Source of the DNA: Marinobacterium sediminicola
GTDB taxonomy: Bacteria > Pseudomonadota > Gammaproteobacteria > Pseudomonadales > Balneatricaceae
Direction: 5' to 3'
Length of the DNA: 64,000 bases
NCBI RefSeq assembly: GCF_022343685.1
Contig: NZ_CP092123.1
Location: 1,550,001-1,614,000 of the forward strand
Below are positions 7,887 to 16,942 of the stretch, one piece after another. How positions within the stretch are numbered: the first letter of the stretch is position 1; every line of letters begins with the position of its first letter. The notes under the pieces were generated by a model that saw nothing but the letters and a program-made list of their open reading frames with translations, was not told the origin of the DNA and ran no database searches. The position numbers and the translations under genes are program-made.

Positions 7887-8560
7887 GCGTGCGGCAGCCA
7901 TAGCTGCCATGGCAAGGTTGCGAGGCCAAACAGCATGACAAGAATACCGGCACCCCTGCGAACGCCGTTCTGTTGCATCAACTGACGCAGCTGCCGAGCA
8001 AGCAGTGCAGTCGTCATCATTGCCGGAAGGGTTCCCAGACCAAACATCAGCATCAGGGTTGCACTGCCTGTCGGCCCGTCACTGATGCTGCCTGCCCAAA
8101 TCAGGGTGGTATATACCAGGCCGCAGGGCAGCCAGCCCCAGAGTCCACCAAGCGCCAAAGACCTGGGCAGAGTATTGGCAGGCAGGAGCGACCGGCTGAT
8201 GGGCTGAATGCGCTTCCAAAGATGCCCGCCCAAACGCTCGAGATAGGCAGCACCTTGCCACCATCCAGCGATATACAATCCGGTGACAACCATGATCAGT
8301 GCGGCCAAGGTCCTGAGTCCGATTGTCAGTTCAGGGCTACTGGCCAGTGATTGCCCCAGGAAGCCCATCAACACACCAGCAATCATGTAGCTGAATACGC
8401 GACCAAGATTGAATGCCACCAGCAGAGGCAAGCCTCCGGACCCGGCTGCCCCACGACTCATGGCAACGCTACCGGCGATACCGCCACACATGCCGACACA
8501 ATGTGTACTGCCGGCGAGCCCAAACAGCAGGGCTGAAAGGATGTGAGTCGGGTCAATCAA
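7883..8560 (-). CDS. TauE/SafE-like membrane protein of the cbb3 oxidase cluster
   Basis: 225-residue protein with about six membrane helices and the N-terminal GLAGSTHCVGMCGG motif of the sulfite-exporter TauE/SafE-like family that accompanies ccoS in many proteobacteria. In several species this family affects copper handling and cbb3 oxidase maturation, and the conserved H-C-x3-C could bind metal; I infer a maturation role from position. The only usable start is TTG at 8560: an in-frame stop lies two codons upstream and the next ATG is about 23 codons inside, past the conserved N-terminus. TTG overlaps the ccoS stop (TTGA), so translation is probably coupled. Confidence 0.8.
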   Translation of the reverse strand: MIDPTHILSALLFGLAGSTHCVGMCGGIAGSVAMSRGAAGSGGLPLLVAFNLGRVFSYMIAGVLMGFLGQSLASSPELTIGLRTLAALIMVVTGLYIAGWWQGAAYLERLGGHLWKRIQPISRSLLPANTLPRSLALGGLWGWLPCGLVYTTLIWAGSISDGPTGSATLMLMFGLGTLPAMMTTALLARQLRQLMQQNGVRRGAGILVMLFGLATLPWQLWLPHA

Positions 8561-8757
8561 GACTTATGATCCTGCTTGTCATCCTTGGCTGGGCGAGCGT
8601 CGTCCGGGATCAGCTGTTCATCATCCTCAAAAAGAATCCGGTGCGCAGGCGATTCGAGATCATCAAACTGGCCTTGTCGGACACTCCAGAAAAAAGCCCA
8701 GAGTGCGACACTGACCAGTATGATGGCGATTGGAATCAACAGGTAGATGATTTCCAT
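8557..8757 (-). CDS. ccoS: cbb3-type oxidase assembly protein CcoS
   Basis: Small (66-residue) membrane protein with one N-terminal helix (IIYLLIPIAIILVSVALWAFFW) and the conserved GQFDDLESPAHRILF segment that defines CcoS. CcoS is needed for insertion of haem b and copper into the cbb3 catalytic subunit. The ATG has GGGAG upstream, starts three bases after the ccoI stop, and its own stop overlaps the start of the TauE-like gene, so ccoI-ccoS-tauE read as one translationally coupled unit. Confidence 0.95.
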   Translation of the reverse strand: MEIIYLLIPIAIILVSVALWAFFWSVRQGQFDDLESPAHRILFEDDEQLIPDDARPAKDDKQDHKS

Positions 8758-8760
8758 TAA

Positions 8761-11214
8761 TTACTCCCGGAGCTTGCGACGAATCCGTGGCAGGCGAGAT
8801 AAACGCATGGCGTTGCCAACCACGATCAAAGAACTTGCGGACATGCCGACTGCTGCCATGTATGGGGCAATAAACCCCATAGCGGCAAGCGGCAGGGCGA
8901 CAAGGTTATACAACAGTGCCCACGACAGGTTTTCACGAATCACCATGCGTGTCTTCCGAGCTACCATGAGCGCCAGTGCGAGCCTTTCCAGTTCGCTTGA
9001 AATCAGAACGGCGTCGGCACTGGTTTTGGCAAGATCAGTGGCAGATCCCATGGCAATGGAAGTACGTGCACCTGCGAGTACAGGAATATCATTGATTCCA
9101 TCACCGACCATGATCACGCTGGCACCATTGCTCTGCAGTTCATTTATATAGGCCAGTTTCTGGTCAGGAGAAACGCCCTGTTTGACGGTCTCTATACCAA
9201 GCTCATCAGCAACACGAGCCGCTGCAGATGAGTCATCTCCGGTTAGCATGCCAACCTTGAGCCCGAGACGCTTTAATACGTTGAGGGTAAAAGCGGCATC
9301 CTTTCGAATTTGGTCATCAAGAGCGAACCAGGCCAAAGGCCCCTGGTCATCAGACAGCAGAAGCCATTGCCGTTCATGGTCAGGCTGATCTGGCGTGACA
9401 CCCTGATACAGCTCAGCCGCATAACTGGGCTTGCCAATGCGGTAGCGTACTCCTTCTACTTCACCCTCAACCCCGGCATTAACCTTTACGCGGGTGTTGA
9501 CGGACGGAATCTGGAAGTATGGATGAAATGCACGCGCAATGGGGTGCTCCGAAGCCTGTTCCAATGCGGCAGCAATAGAGTAGGGGTTGATGCTATTAAG
9601 TTCACGTGCCGGCTGCATCTGCTGAATACTGAGATTACCCTCAGTCAAAGTGCCGGTTTTATCGAAAATAATGTGGGTGGCGCTGGCCAGTCCTTCCAGT
9701 ACGTGGCCTCGGGTAATCAATAAACCCTGCTGGCGCAAGGTGCCCGTTGCTGCTGTCAGAGCGGTGGGTGTTGCCAGGCCCAGCGCGCAGGGACAGGTCA
9801 CGACCAGCACAGAAAGGGTTATCCAGAATGCATCCTCTGGTGATATGAAATACCAGCTGCCAGCAACAGTCGCAGAGGTTATCAGAACTGCAAGCACAAA
9901 GTAGCGTGCAACACGATCCGCAATGCGAGCGGTAACAGGTTTTTCTGCATGCGCACGGTCAAGCAGGCCGACTATGGCTGAAAGGCGCGTATTAGGTCCG
10001 ACATCGGTGATTCGAATCTTCAGCGGATGCTCAACATTGATGGTACCGCCGACAACAGGATCGTCGATGTTTTTGCTGATTGGCAGGTATTCTCCGGTCA
10101 AGGCTGACTCATCGACAGCACTGCTGCCTTCTAGAATGATGCCATCCGCAGGTAATGTGTGGCCGGGCCTAACCAGAACCACGTCGCCAGGTTTGAGTTC
10201 GGTGGCCGGAACCATTTTTTCTCGGCCCTCTTCCAGTAGGGTGGCACTGGCCGGAAGAAGATCAAGCAATGCGTTCCCCGCCTTGCCCGTGCGATGACGA
10301 GCCTGCATCTCAATGTAGCGACCAATGAGCAGGAAAAAGGTGAACATGGTGACCGAATCGAAATAGACTTCGCCGGTATTCATGATCGTCGCCCAGACAC
10401 TGGCAAGATAGGCGCCACCAATGGCAATCGATACAGGAACATCCATGCTCAACTGACGAGTCTTCAGGTCTCTGAAAGCCGTCAGGAAAAAGGGTCGAGC
10501 TGAATAAAGGACGACAGGAGTGGCAAGAATCAGGCTGCTCCAGCGAATGAACTCGACGAATCGAGCTTCCATATCCTGAAGTGCACCAGCATACAGGGCG
10601 ATTGCCATCATCATGACCTGCATCATGCCGACACCGGCAACGCCGAGGCGCCTGATCGCGCGCTTATTCTCCTGCTCCAGCAGCTGCTCTTCACGGTTTG
10701 GGTGGAACGGATGGGCCTTGTACCCTATGCGAAGCACCTCTCCGAATAACTTGCTGAGCTTGGTTTGGCTGGGGTCCCAGACTAAACGAGCGCGATGGTT
10801 GGTCATGTTGACGCTGAACTGGGAAACGCCTGGCTGCTGGCTGAGGTGGTGCTCAAGGAGCCAGACACAAGCAGCGCAGGTAATGCCTTCGATAACCAGC
10901 ATGGCTTCGGCTTGCTCATCGCCGGTGTGGCGAACGAACTCGGCCTGGATGGCTTCAGAATCATAGAGCGCCAACTCATCTGCCAGGTGGGCCTCACTGC
11001 TGATGCGTGAGTCCATAGTAGTCGCCGAGGCGTCGCGATGGCGGTAGAAACCATCCAGCCCGCCATCAACAATGGTCTGTGCGACTGCCTGGCAGCCGGG
11101 ACAGCACATCGATTTTTGTTCACCACCAATGATGGTGGTGTAATCAGTACCTGGTGGGACGGGCAGCCCGCAGTGGAAGCAGGGTGCCAATGCCTGTGTC
11201 CTTTGAACGCTCAT
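8761..11214 (-). CDS. ccoI: Copper-exporting P1B-type ATPase for cbb3 oxidase assembly
   Basis: 817-residue heavy-metal P-type ATPase (CcoI/FixI/CopA2 group) that moves Cu(I) to the periplasm for the CuB centre of cbb3 oxidase. Visible are an N-terminal extra Cys region (C12-x2-C15 and CCPGC at 37-41), a metal-binding TCAAC at 113-116, the transmembrane CPC at 474-476, the phosphorylation site DKTGT at 518, and a GDGIND hinge near residue 700. The N-terminal Cys cluster is typical of FixI rather than CopA. It begins shortly after the ccoH stop and is followed by ccoS. Confidence 0.95.
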   Translation of the reverse strand: MSVQRTQALAPCFHCGLPVPPGTDYTTIIGGEQKSMCCPGCQAVAQTIVDGGLDGFYRHRDASATTMDSRISSEAHLADELALYDSEAIQAEFVRHTGDEQAEAMLVIEGITCAACVWLLEHHLSQQPGVSQFSVNMTNHRARLVWDPSQTKLSKLFGEVLRIGYKAHPFHPNREEQLLEQENKRAIRRLGVAGVGMMQVMMMAIALYAGALQDMEARFVEFIRWSSLILATPVVLYSARPFFLTAFRDLKTRQLSMDVPVSIAIGGAYLASVWATIMNTGEVYFDSVTMFTFFLLIGRYIEMQARHRTGKAGNALLDLLPASATLLEEGREKMVPATELKPGDVVLVRPGHTLPADGIILEGSSAVDESALTGEYLPISKNIDDPVVGGTINVEHPLKIRITDVGPNTRLSAIVGLLDRAHAEKPVTARIADRVARYFVLAVLITSATVAGSWYFISPEDAFWITLSVLVVTCPCALGLATPTALTAATGTLRQQGLLITRGHVLEGLASATHIIFDKTGTLTEGNLSIQQMQPARELNSINPYSIAAALEQASEHPIARAFHPYFQIPSVNTRVKVNAGVEGEVEGVRYRIGKPSYAAELYQGVTPDQPDHERQWLLLSDDQGPLAWFALDDQIRKDAAFTLNVLKRLGLKVGMLTGDDSSAAARVADELGIETVKQGVSPDQKLAYINELQSNGASVIMVGDGINDIPVLAGARTSIAMGSATDLAKTSADAVLISSELERLALALMVARKTRMVIRENLSWALLYNLVALPLAAMGFIAPYMAAVGMSASSLIVVGNAMRLSRLPRIRRKLRE

Positions 11215-11222
11215 GTTTTAAC

Positions 11223-11741
11223 TCACTGTTGAGGGGCCAGAGAGTATTGGAGCTGTTCGGTATACGGAGGCAAAATCTCCTGACGCAACTGCCAGCTTTC
11301 ATTGTCAGGCGAGAGGGAAAGATAGCGCTTGCCGCTGATATGGCCCTCGAGGCTACCGGCATAAAGTCCTTTGCCATCGACACTGCGCAGAATAAGGATC
11401 TGGTCGTACTTCTGATGAGTCGGGTGAATGATGTTGAGATTAAGAATCTGTGGCTGTTCTTCAAGATTGCCGGTAAGCCGCAGATTGATATCGCCTGTAA
11501 GTGTGTCCAGTCGCAAATCTGCGTTGAGATCCAGTGCGCGCGCCGCATCGGCCTTGGAAGTGTCGATGTTCATGCCTCGTGCGACTTTATAGTAATCCTC
11601 CTTGACCACTCCGTCACTGGTGGTAACAGCGACGTACATGAAGAAGGTGGAATAAATCAGCACAGCGATCAGCGGTGCCAGAATAAACCAGAGCCAAGGC
11701 TGTTTGAACCAGGGAGCAGGGGGGGGGACGTGCGTGTTCAT
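11223..11741 (-). CDS. ccoH: FixH/CcoH family cbb3 assembly protein
   Basis: 172-residue protein with one N-terminal membrane helix (PWLWFILAPLIAVLIYSTFF) and a periplasmic domain containing VVKEDYYKVARGMN, the signature of the FixH family, which associates with cbb3 oxidase during assembly. The ATG at 11741 has AAGGAG six bases upstream; the frame is open to 11786 but those codons lie inside a terminator hairpin. It heads the ccoHIS-tauE unit. Confidence 0.9.
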   Translation of the reverse strand: MNTHVPPPAPWFKQPWLWFILAPLIAVLIYSTFFMYVAVTTSDGVVKEDYYKVARGMNIDTSKADAARALDLNADLRLDTLTGDINLRLTGNLEEQPQILNLNIIHPTHQKYDQILILRSVDGKGLYAGSLEGHISGKRYLSLSPDNESWQLRQEILPPYTEQLQYSLAPQQ

Positions 11742-11755
11742 GACACTCCTTGCAT

Positions 11756-11784
11756 AAAAAGACGGCCGGGATGAACCGGCCGTC
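11756..11784 (-). terminator. Intrinsic terminator between ccoG and ccoH
   Basis: GACGGCCGG (11761-11769) pairs with CCGGCCGTC (11776-11784), read on the minus strand and followed by five T. It lies after the ccoG stop and ends about 15 bases before the ccoH ATG, so ccoHIS needs read-through or its own promoter within ccoG. Confidence 0.8.
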
Positions 11785-11813
11785 ATTCTAAACTAATTTA
11801 ACGTTTCCGGGGA

Positions 11814-13238
11814 CTATCGTTGAGGAATAGGACCAAGGAAACGGCTTTCAGTTTCAATTCTGATGTTGGAATTATCAACCGCCTCAACCATGAACTGAAT
11901 GGTTGTGTTGTTGGACTTGAGGATATCCGGGTCAATTTGCAGCCGAACCGGGTATGACAACAATTCACCTGCAGCAACCGCTATATGAGTGTCGGTCGCG
12001 ATTTCCAGTCCCTGCAGGCCTGAAACGGAAATGATGTAACGATGATCGGTCTGCTCCTTGTTGGCAACCTTCAAGGTGTAGACGTTTTCAATCAGGCCTG
12101 AGGGCGTATTGTTGTAAAGCTGGCCGCGGTCACGAATAACATCCACTTCAAGAGGGACGCGATCGGTCAATGCCCAGATGAAGGCACCGAACATGGTGAT
12201 GAGGGCGACAAAATATCCTATCAGGCGTGGGCGCAGCAATTTTGTCTGCTTGCCGTTGAGTGAGTGTTCGGTGGTGTAACGCACGAGGCCTCGTGCATAG
12301 CCCATACGATCCATCATGTCATCACAGGCATCTACGCAGGCGCCACAGGCAACACACTCATACTGGAGGCCATCGCGAATATCGATCCCGACAGGGCAGA
12401 CATGTACGCAAGCATGGCAGTCAATACAGTCGCCTAGTCCCGTATCATCCTTAACAGCGTTCTTCTTGCGGCTGCCACGGGGTTCGCCACGTGCTTCGTC
12501 ATAGGAAATGATGAGCGTATCCTGGTCAAACATGACGCTCTGGAAGCGTGCATAGGGGCACATATAGATGCAGACCTGCTCACGCAGCCATCCGGCATTG
12601 CCATAGGTCGCAACCGTGAAGAACGCCAGCCACCAGGTTTCCCATGGGCCAAGATCCCATGCCAGGATGTTGGGAATGAGCTCGCGAATGGGAGAAAAAT
12701 AGCCCACGAAGGCGATTGCAGAAGCGATTGCAATCAGTATCCAGATAAGATGTTTGGCGCTTTTTCGAATCGCTTTTTCCTTGCTCATGGGTTGCTTGTC
12801 CATGCGCATGCGCTTGTTGCGATCGCCTTCCGTGATGCGCTCAGCCCAGATAAACAGCCAGGTCCAGACAAATTGTGGGCAGGAATAACCACACCAGAGA
12901 CGTCCGGCAAACACCGTAACGAAGAAGAGGGTGAAAGCCAGAATGATAAGCAGCCATGAAAGCAGCATGAAGTCCTGAGGCCAAAAGGTCAGGCCGAAAA
13001 TATGGAATTGGCGATTGGGGAGGTCAAACAGGACGGCTTGGCGTCCATCATACTGAATCCAGGATACGCCATAGAACATAGCGAGCATCATGAAGCTGGA
13101 GATGATGCGCAGATTCTTAAACAAGCCTTTATAGAACTTGACGTAAATATGTTCGCGCTTGGCATAGAGGTTGTAGTTTTCAACCTGGTCCTTGCCTTCC
13201 TTGCGAGGTGTTACGTCTTTTACCGGTATCTGATTCAT
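11814..13238 (-). CDS. ccoG: cbb3 oxidase accessory protein CcoG (FixG/RdxA)
   Basis: 474-residue polytopic membrane ferredoxin. It has about five membrane helices, a GRLWCGYSCPQ motif near residue 112, two ferredoxin-type [4Fe-4S] motifs (CIDCHACVHVCP and CVACGACVDACD, residues ~265-300) and a C-terminal immunoglobulin-like FixG domain. CcoG supports cbb3 assembly and has been proposed to reduce Cu(II) for CcoI. It sits between ccoP and ccoH and has its own promoter region after the ccoP terminator, plus a strong terminator behind it, so it appears monocistronic. Confidence 0.96.
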   Translation of the reverse strand: MNQIPVKDVTPRKEGKDQVENYNLYAKREHIYVKFYKGLFKNLRIISSFMMLAMFYGVSWIQYDGRQAVLFDLPNRQFHIFGLTFWPQDFMLLSWLLIILAFTLFFVTVFAGRLWCGYSCPQFVWTWLFIWAERITEGDRNKRMRMDKQPMSKEKAIRKSAKHLIWILIAIASAIAFVGYFSPIRELIPNILAWDLGPWETWWLAFFTVATYGNAGWLREQVCIYMCPYARFQSVMFDQDTLIISYDEARGEPRGSRKKNAVKDDTGLGDCIDCHACVHVCPVGIDIRDGLQYECVACGACVDACDDMMDRMGYARGLVRYTTEHSLNGKQTKLLRPRLIGYFVALITMFGAFIWALTDRVPLEVDVIRDRGQLYNNTPSGLIENVYTLKVANKEQTDHRYIISVSGLQGLEIATDTHIAVAAGELLSYPVRLQIDPDILKSNNTTIQFMVEAVDNSNIRIETESRFLGPIPQR

Positions 13239-13272
13239 TCCAGTACCTACTGCTGATTGCGTCGACAGGTCA

Positions 13273-13305
13273 ATTCCTAATCTATTAGGAATCCTGAATA
13301 TTATA
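13273..13305 (-). promoter_or_regulatory. ccoG promoter -10 and 20-bp palindromic operator
   Basis: A consensus TATAAT (minus strand, 13305-13300) is followed, at the predicted start point, by the perfect palindrome ATTCCTAATCTATTAGGAAT (13273-13292; 9-bp arms, 2-base centre). No good -35 is seen. A dyad at +1 to +20 suggests a repressor site; it does not match FNR, Fur, IscR or CueR consensus as I know them. Confidence 0.5.
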
Positions 13306-13316
13306 CTAGTTCGACA

Positions 13317-13354
13317 ATAAAAAAGGCGACATGACTTGCGTCATGCCGCCTTTT
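13317..13354 (-). terminator. Intrinsic terminator after ccoP
   Basis: On the minus strand AAAAGGCGGCATGAC pairs with GTCATGTCGCCTTTT (one G-U/mismatch position) around a GCAA loop and runs into TTTTTTATT. It ends the ccoNOQP transcript. Confidence 0.85.
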
Positions 13355-13370
13355 CTTCAGCACTACGACA

Positions 13371-14267
13371 TTACTTGTTGGACAAGCTGTAGACGTATGC
13401 TGAGATCAGCTGGATCTTGTCCTCAGACAGAAGGTCTTTCTGTGCCGGCATTACGCCAGCGCGGCCAGCACGGATGCTGTGAGCAACCTGCTTGAATGAG
13501 CCGCCGTAGAGCCAGATGTCGTCAGTCAGGTTAGGAGCGCCCAGTGCATGCATGCCTTTGGCATCAGCTCCGTGACATGCGGTGCACAGTGCCTGGAACT
13601 GCTTCTCACCATTGGCAACGTCAGTACCTGGAGCTGCTTCCTGGCCGCTCAGGGTCAGAACGTAGCTAGCTACGTCACGGACACCGTCTTCGCCCAGTAC
13701 GTCAGCCCACGCAGGCATACCACCGTTGCGACCGTTTGCAATGGTCTGCTTGATAGTGGCAGGATCGCCACCGTACAGCCAGTCATTGTCGGTCAGGTTC
13801 GGGAAGCCGATGGCACCAGTGCCAGCTGAACCGTGACAAACGGAACAGTTGTTGGCGAACATGCGCTGACCCATTTTCAGGCCTGCTTCGTTCTCCGGCT
13901 TCTGCAGATCTTCGATAGACAGTGCAGCGTACTTGGCAAATACCGGACGGTATACTTCTTCAGCATGCTGCATTTCCGCTTCCCACTGGTTGGCGGAAGT
14001 CCAGCCCAGCATGCCTTTGAAGTTACCCAAACCCGGGTACAGCATCAGGTAGCCCAGACCGAAGATAACGGTGGCAACGAACAGGTAGAACCACCACTGC
14101 GGCAGCGGGTTGTCATACTCTTCAATGCCGTCAAAGGAATGGCCAACGGTTTGGTCAGTCGTTTCCTTGAATTTTTCACTCTTGCGTGTCGCGAAGAGTA
14201 GCCATGTGCAGCCGAAGATGACTGCCAGGGTAATTACAGTTACCCATGCGCTCCAGAAAGCACTCAT
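13371..14267 (-). CDS. ccoP: cbb3-type cytochrome c oxidase subunit III (dihaem)
   Basis: 298-residue membrane-anchored dihaem cytochrome c, the electron entry subunit of cbb3 oxidase. Two haem-attachment motifs are visible, C141-x2-C144-H145 and C228-x2-C231-H232, each followed by a distal Met in an MPAW/MPAQ loop. An N-terminal helix and the conserved YDNPLPQWW segment with the second helix (~51-77) anchor it. The ATG overlaps the ccoQ stop. Followed by a strong terminator. Confidence 0.97.
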   Translation of the reverse strand: MSAFWSAWVTVITLAVIFGCTWLLFATRKSEKFKETTDQTVGHSFDGIEEYDNPLPQWWFYLFVATVIFGLGYLMLYPGLGNFKGMLGWTSANQWEAEMQHAEEVYRPVFAKYAALSIEDLQKPENEAGLKMGQRMFANNCSVCHGSAGTGAIGFPNLTDNDWLYGGDPATIKQTIANGRNGGMPAWADVLGEDGVRDVASYVLTLSGQEAAPGTDVANGEKQFQALCTACHGADAKGMHALGAPNLTDDIWLYGGSFKQVAHSIRAGRAGVMPAQKDLLSEDKIQLISAYVYSLSNK

Positions 14268-14464
14268 TTGTTGTCTCTCCTGTTATGGGTCCCTTCCTGG
14301 TCTTGCTGCTTTTCTTCATCCTGCTTCTCTTCGTCCGCGAAGGGGAGCTGTGATGCTTCATCAAAGCCTTTTTTGTTGCCGGGCAACAAGACCCATGCAA
14401 ACAGCCCGATGAAGGTGAGCAGCATTACAACCGGCAGATAGGGACCATAAACCTCATAACTCAC
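14264..14464 (-). CDS. ccoQ: cbb3-type oxidase subunit CcoQ
   Basis: Small single-helix subunit (66 residues) that stabilises the cbb3 complex, particularly the CcoP interaction. The helix LPVVMLLTFIGLFAWVLLPG is followed by the FDEASQLPFADE segment typical of the subunit and a highly charged tail. It starts at GTG 14464, six bases after the ccoO stop, and its stop overlaps the ccoP ATG. Confidence 0.93.
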   Translation of the reverse strand: MSYEVYGPYLPVVMLLTFIGLFAWVLLPGNKKGFDEASQLPFADEEKQDEEKQQDQEGTHNRRDNK

Positions 14465-14470
14465 GGAAAA

Positions 14471-15091
14471 TTACCGCTGGTTGGTATAAACAGAGTGGGT
14501 TTTGCCCAGTGACTGCAGGTAGGCAACCAGAGCGTCAACCTCGGTTTTGCCTTGAACCTCTTCACGAGCAGAACTGATCTGTTCATCGGTGTACGGTACG
14601 CCAAGGTTGCGCAGTGCTTCCATTTTGGCCACGGTATCCTTGCCGCTCAGCTTGTTTTCAAACAGCCAAGGGTAGGATGGCATTTTGGACTCGGGTACCA
14701 CATCACGCGGGTTATACAGGTGAGCTTTCTGCCAGTCGTCAGAGTAACGGCCGCCGACACGTGCCAGGTCTGGACCAGTACGCTTGGAGCCCCACAGGAA
14801 CGGGTGTTCCCAGACGAATTCATTGGCAGTTGAGTAGTGACCGTAGCGCTCGGTTTCAGCACGGAACGGACGGATCATCTGAGTGTGGCAGACGTGGCAG
14901 CCTTCCTTGATGTAGATGTCACGGCCTTCCAGCTCGAGTGCGCTGTAGGGGCGCAGGCCTTCAATCGGCTTTGTCGTAGCGCTCTGGAAGAACAGAGGTA
15001 CGATTTCCGCCAGACCACCGCCGCTGATCGTAATGATGATCAGCAGGATCATGAGGCCGATATTCTTTTCAATCGTTTCGTGTTTGATCAT
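14471..15091 (-). CDS. ccoO: cbb3-type cytochrome c oxidase subunit II (monohaem)
   Basis: 206-residue monohaem cytochrome c subunit. One N-terminal helix (~11-35) anchors a periplasmic domain with the haem-attachment motif C65-H-V-C68-H69, part of the [10 protein letters not shown] stretch, and a conserved QMIRPF loop. The ribosome site GAGGAG lies upstream of the ATG. It passes electrons from CcoP to the catalytic subunit CcoN, immediately upstream. Confidence 0.97.
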   Translation of the reverse strand: MIKHETIEKNIGLMILLIIITISGGGLAEIVPLFFQSATTKPIEGLRPYSALELEGRDIYIKEGCHVCHTQMIRPFRAETERYGHYSTANEFVWEHPFLWGSKRTGPDLARVGGRYSDDWQKAHLYNPRDVVPESKMPSYPWLFENKLSGKDTVAKMEALRNLGVPYTDEQISSAREEVQGKTEVDALVAYLQSLGKTHSVYTNQR

Positions 15092-15113
15092 TGCTATCTG
15101 CTCCTCGTCTCAA

Positions 15114-16544
15114 TCAGGCCGCCTGCGCAGAAGGTTCAGCTGCCTTGACGGAGCTGCCACTGCGAACGGTCTGCCAAACGTTGAAGGCCATCAGCAGCAT
15201 ACCGGTCAGGAAGAACATGCCGCCAATCCAGCGAACCAGGTAACCCGGATGGCTGGCTTCAAGCGCCTCGACGAAGCTGTAGGTCAGGGTGCCGTCTTCG
15301 TTTACTGCGCGCCACATCAGGCCCTGCAGGATACCGTTAACCCACATGGAGCAGATGTACAGAACGGTACCGATGGTTGCGAGCCAGAAGTGCGTATTGA
15401 TCAGGCCAACAGAGTACATCTGAGCCTTGCCGAACAGTTTCGGGATCATGTGATACACAGCGCCGATGGAGATCATGGCTACCCAGCCCAGAGCACCCGC
15501 ATGCACGTGACCAACGGTCCAGTCAGTGTTGTGTGACAGGGCGTTAACGGTCTTGATGGACATCATCGGGCCTTCGAAGGTGGACATGCCGTAGAAGGAT
15601 AGAGATACCACCAGGAAGCGCAGGATCGGGTCAGTACGCAGTTTGTGCCATGCACCGGACAGAGTCATCATGCCGTTGATCATGCCACCCCAGGACGGAG
15701 CCAGCAGAATCAGTGACATCACCATGCCTACAGACTGGGTCCAATCCGGCAGTGCGGAGTAGTGCAGGTGGTGACCACCAGCCCAGATGTAGGTCGCGAT
15801 CAGAGCCCAGAAGTGCACGATGGACAGACGGTAGGAGTAAATCGGACGCTCAGCCTGCTTGGGTACGAAATAGTACATCATGCCCAGGAAGCCGGCAGTC
15901 AGGAAGAAGCCTACCGCGTTGTGGCCATACCACCACTGAACCATCGCGTCCACGGTGCCCGGGTAAACGGAGTAGGACTTGGTCAGCGTAACGGGGATAG
16001 CCAGGCTGTTGACGATGTGCAGCACCGCAACAGTGATGATGAACGCCATGTAGAACCAGTTACCCACATAAATGTGGGAGGTCTTGCGGTTCTTGACGGT
16101 GCCAAGGAATACAACGGCATATGCAACCCAGACTACGGCGATCAGGATATCGATCGGCCATTCCAGTTCAGCATATTCCTTTGCACTGGTCAGACCCAGC
16201 GGCAGTGTGATGGCTGCAGCCAGAATAACAGCTTGCCAGCCCCAGAAAGTGAATGATGCAAGAGCATCAGAAAACAGTCGGGTCTGACATGTGCGCTGTA
16301 CCACGTAGTACGAGGTAGCAAAAAGCGCACAGCCACCAAACGCGAAAATTACCGCGTTGGTGTGTAACGGACGGATACGTCCGTAGGTCAACCAGGGAAT
16401 GTCAAAGTTCAGTGCAGGCCACACCAGCTGGGCGGCGATCAGTACGCCGACGCCCATACCGACGATGCCCCAGACCACCGTCATGATGGCGAACTGGCGC
16501 ACGACTTTGTAGTTGTAAGTCGGGTGTTCAGTTGCAGTGCTCAT
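15114..16544 (-). CDS. ccoN: cbb3-type cytochrome c oxidase catalytic subunit I
   Basis: 476-residue, roughly 12-helix haem-copper oxidase subunit that reduces oxygen to water with high affinity. Conserved histidines for haem b, haem b3 and CuB appear in [32 protein letters not shown] and [10 protein letters not shown]. It heads the ccoNOQP operon and is preceded by an FNR box about 290 bases upstream, giving an unusually long predicted leader of some 250 bases. Confidence 0.98.
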   Translation of the reverse strand: MSTATEHPTYNYKVVRQFAIMTVVWGIVGMGVGVLIAAQLVWPALNFDIPWLTYGRIRPLHTNAVIFAFGGCALFATSYYVVQRTCQTRLFSDALASFTFWGWQAVILAAAITLPLGLTSAKEYAELEWPIDILIAVVWVAYAVVFLGTVKNRKTSHIYVGNWFYMAFIITVAVLHIVNSLAIPVTLTKSYSVYPGTVDAMVQWWYGHNAVGFFLTAGFLGMMYYFVPKQAERPIYSYRLSIVHFWALIATYIWAGGHHLHYSALPDWTQSVGMVMSLILLAPSWGGMINGMMTLSGAWHKLRTDPILRFLVVSLSFYGMSTFEGPMMSIKTVNALSHNTDWTVGHVHAGALGWVAMISIGAVYHMIPKLFGKAQMYSVGLINTHFWLATIGTVLYICSMWVNGILQGLMWRAVNEDGTLTYSFVEALEASHPGYLVRWIGGMFFLTGMLLMAFNVWQTVRSGSSVKAAEPSAQAA

Positions 16545-16804
16545 GTCAGGCTCTCATCAACAAGCTAATAGTAGTAAGAAGAGTTCCACCGGCAATTATC
16601 TGGGAATACCCACGGCTTTTCAATGTGATGGAACCTTTAACTGTGGTTTATTGTCGCAGGGCAAGTTTTGAATTGCATTTCAGAGGATGTGATTCTGTGT
16701 CTGTGGGATAACCTTGATAATTCAACGGGATAGTGGGTGAGTGTTGAGCACGGTTGCTCCCTTTGTTCAGCTTGTTAGGGGGTGTTTTCGGGTTTTTTTC
16801 GTTA

Positions 16805-16844
16805 TTTATAATTCCGTTATCTGGATTTGGTTGATATGGATCAA
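16805..16844 (-). promoter_or_regulatory. ccoNOQP promoter with perfect FNR/Anr box
   Basis: TTGATATGGATCAA (16831-16844) is a perfect FNR box. A -10 TATAAA (minus strand 16810-16805) is 30 bases away centre to centre, giving class II geometry and a start near 16797. Low oxygen should therefore switch on the high-affinity oxidase through Anr. Confidence 0.8.
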
Positions 16845-16890
16845 ATCCCTTTTTTTGTGAGTATTAACGGCTAATTACCCTTTAGTACGG

Positions 16891-16919
16891 TTGTTATTAG
16901 ACCAATGGATTACTATAGT
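16891..16919 (+). promoter_or_regulatory. rlmM sigma-70 promoter
   Basis: TTGTTA (16891-16896), 17-base spacer, TATAGT (16914-16919). The predicted start near 16926 leaves a short leader containing the GAGGAGAG ribosome site of rlmM. Confidence 0.6.
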
Positions 16920-16942
16920 TCGCGCACTTTCGAGGAGAGCTC

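Larger units (their letters stand above)
16545..16942. other. Divergent ccoN/rlmM control region, 398 bases
   Basis: This AT-rich gap holds the ccoNOQP and rlmM promoters. The FNR box at 16831-16844 and the rlmM promoter at 16891-16919 are listed separately. The remaining ~250 bases between the predicted ccoN start (about 16797) and its ATG form a long leader; I see no hairpin with a T-run or open reading frame there, although a TTGATAATTCAA dyad lies at 16714-16725. Confidence 0.6.

Noticed and set aside
16714-16725. TTGATAATTCAA as an FNR box
   Set aside because: Spacing between half sites is wrong for TTGAT-N4-ATCAA.
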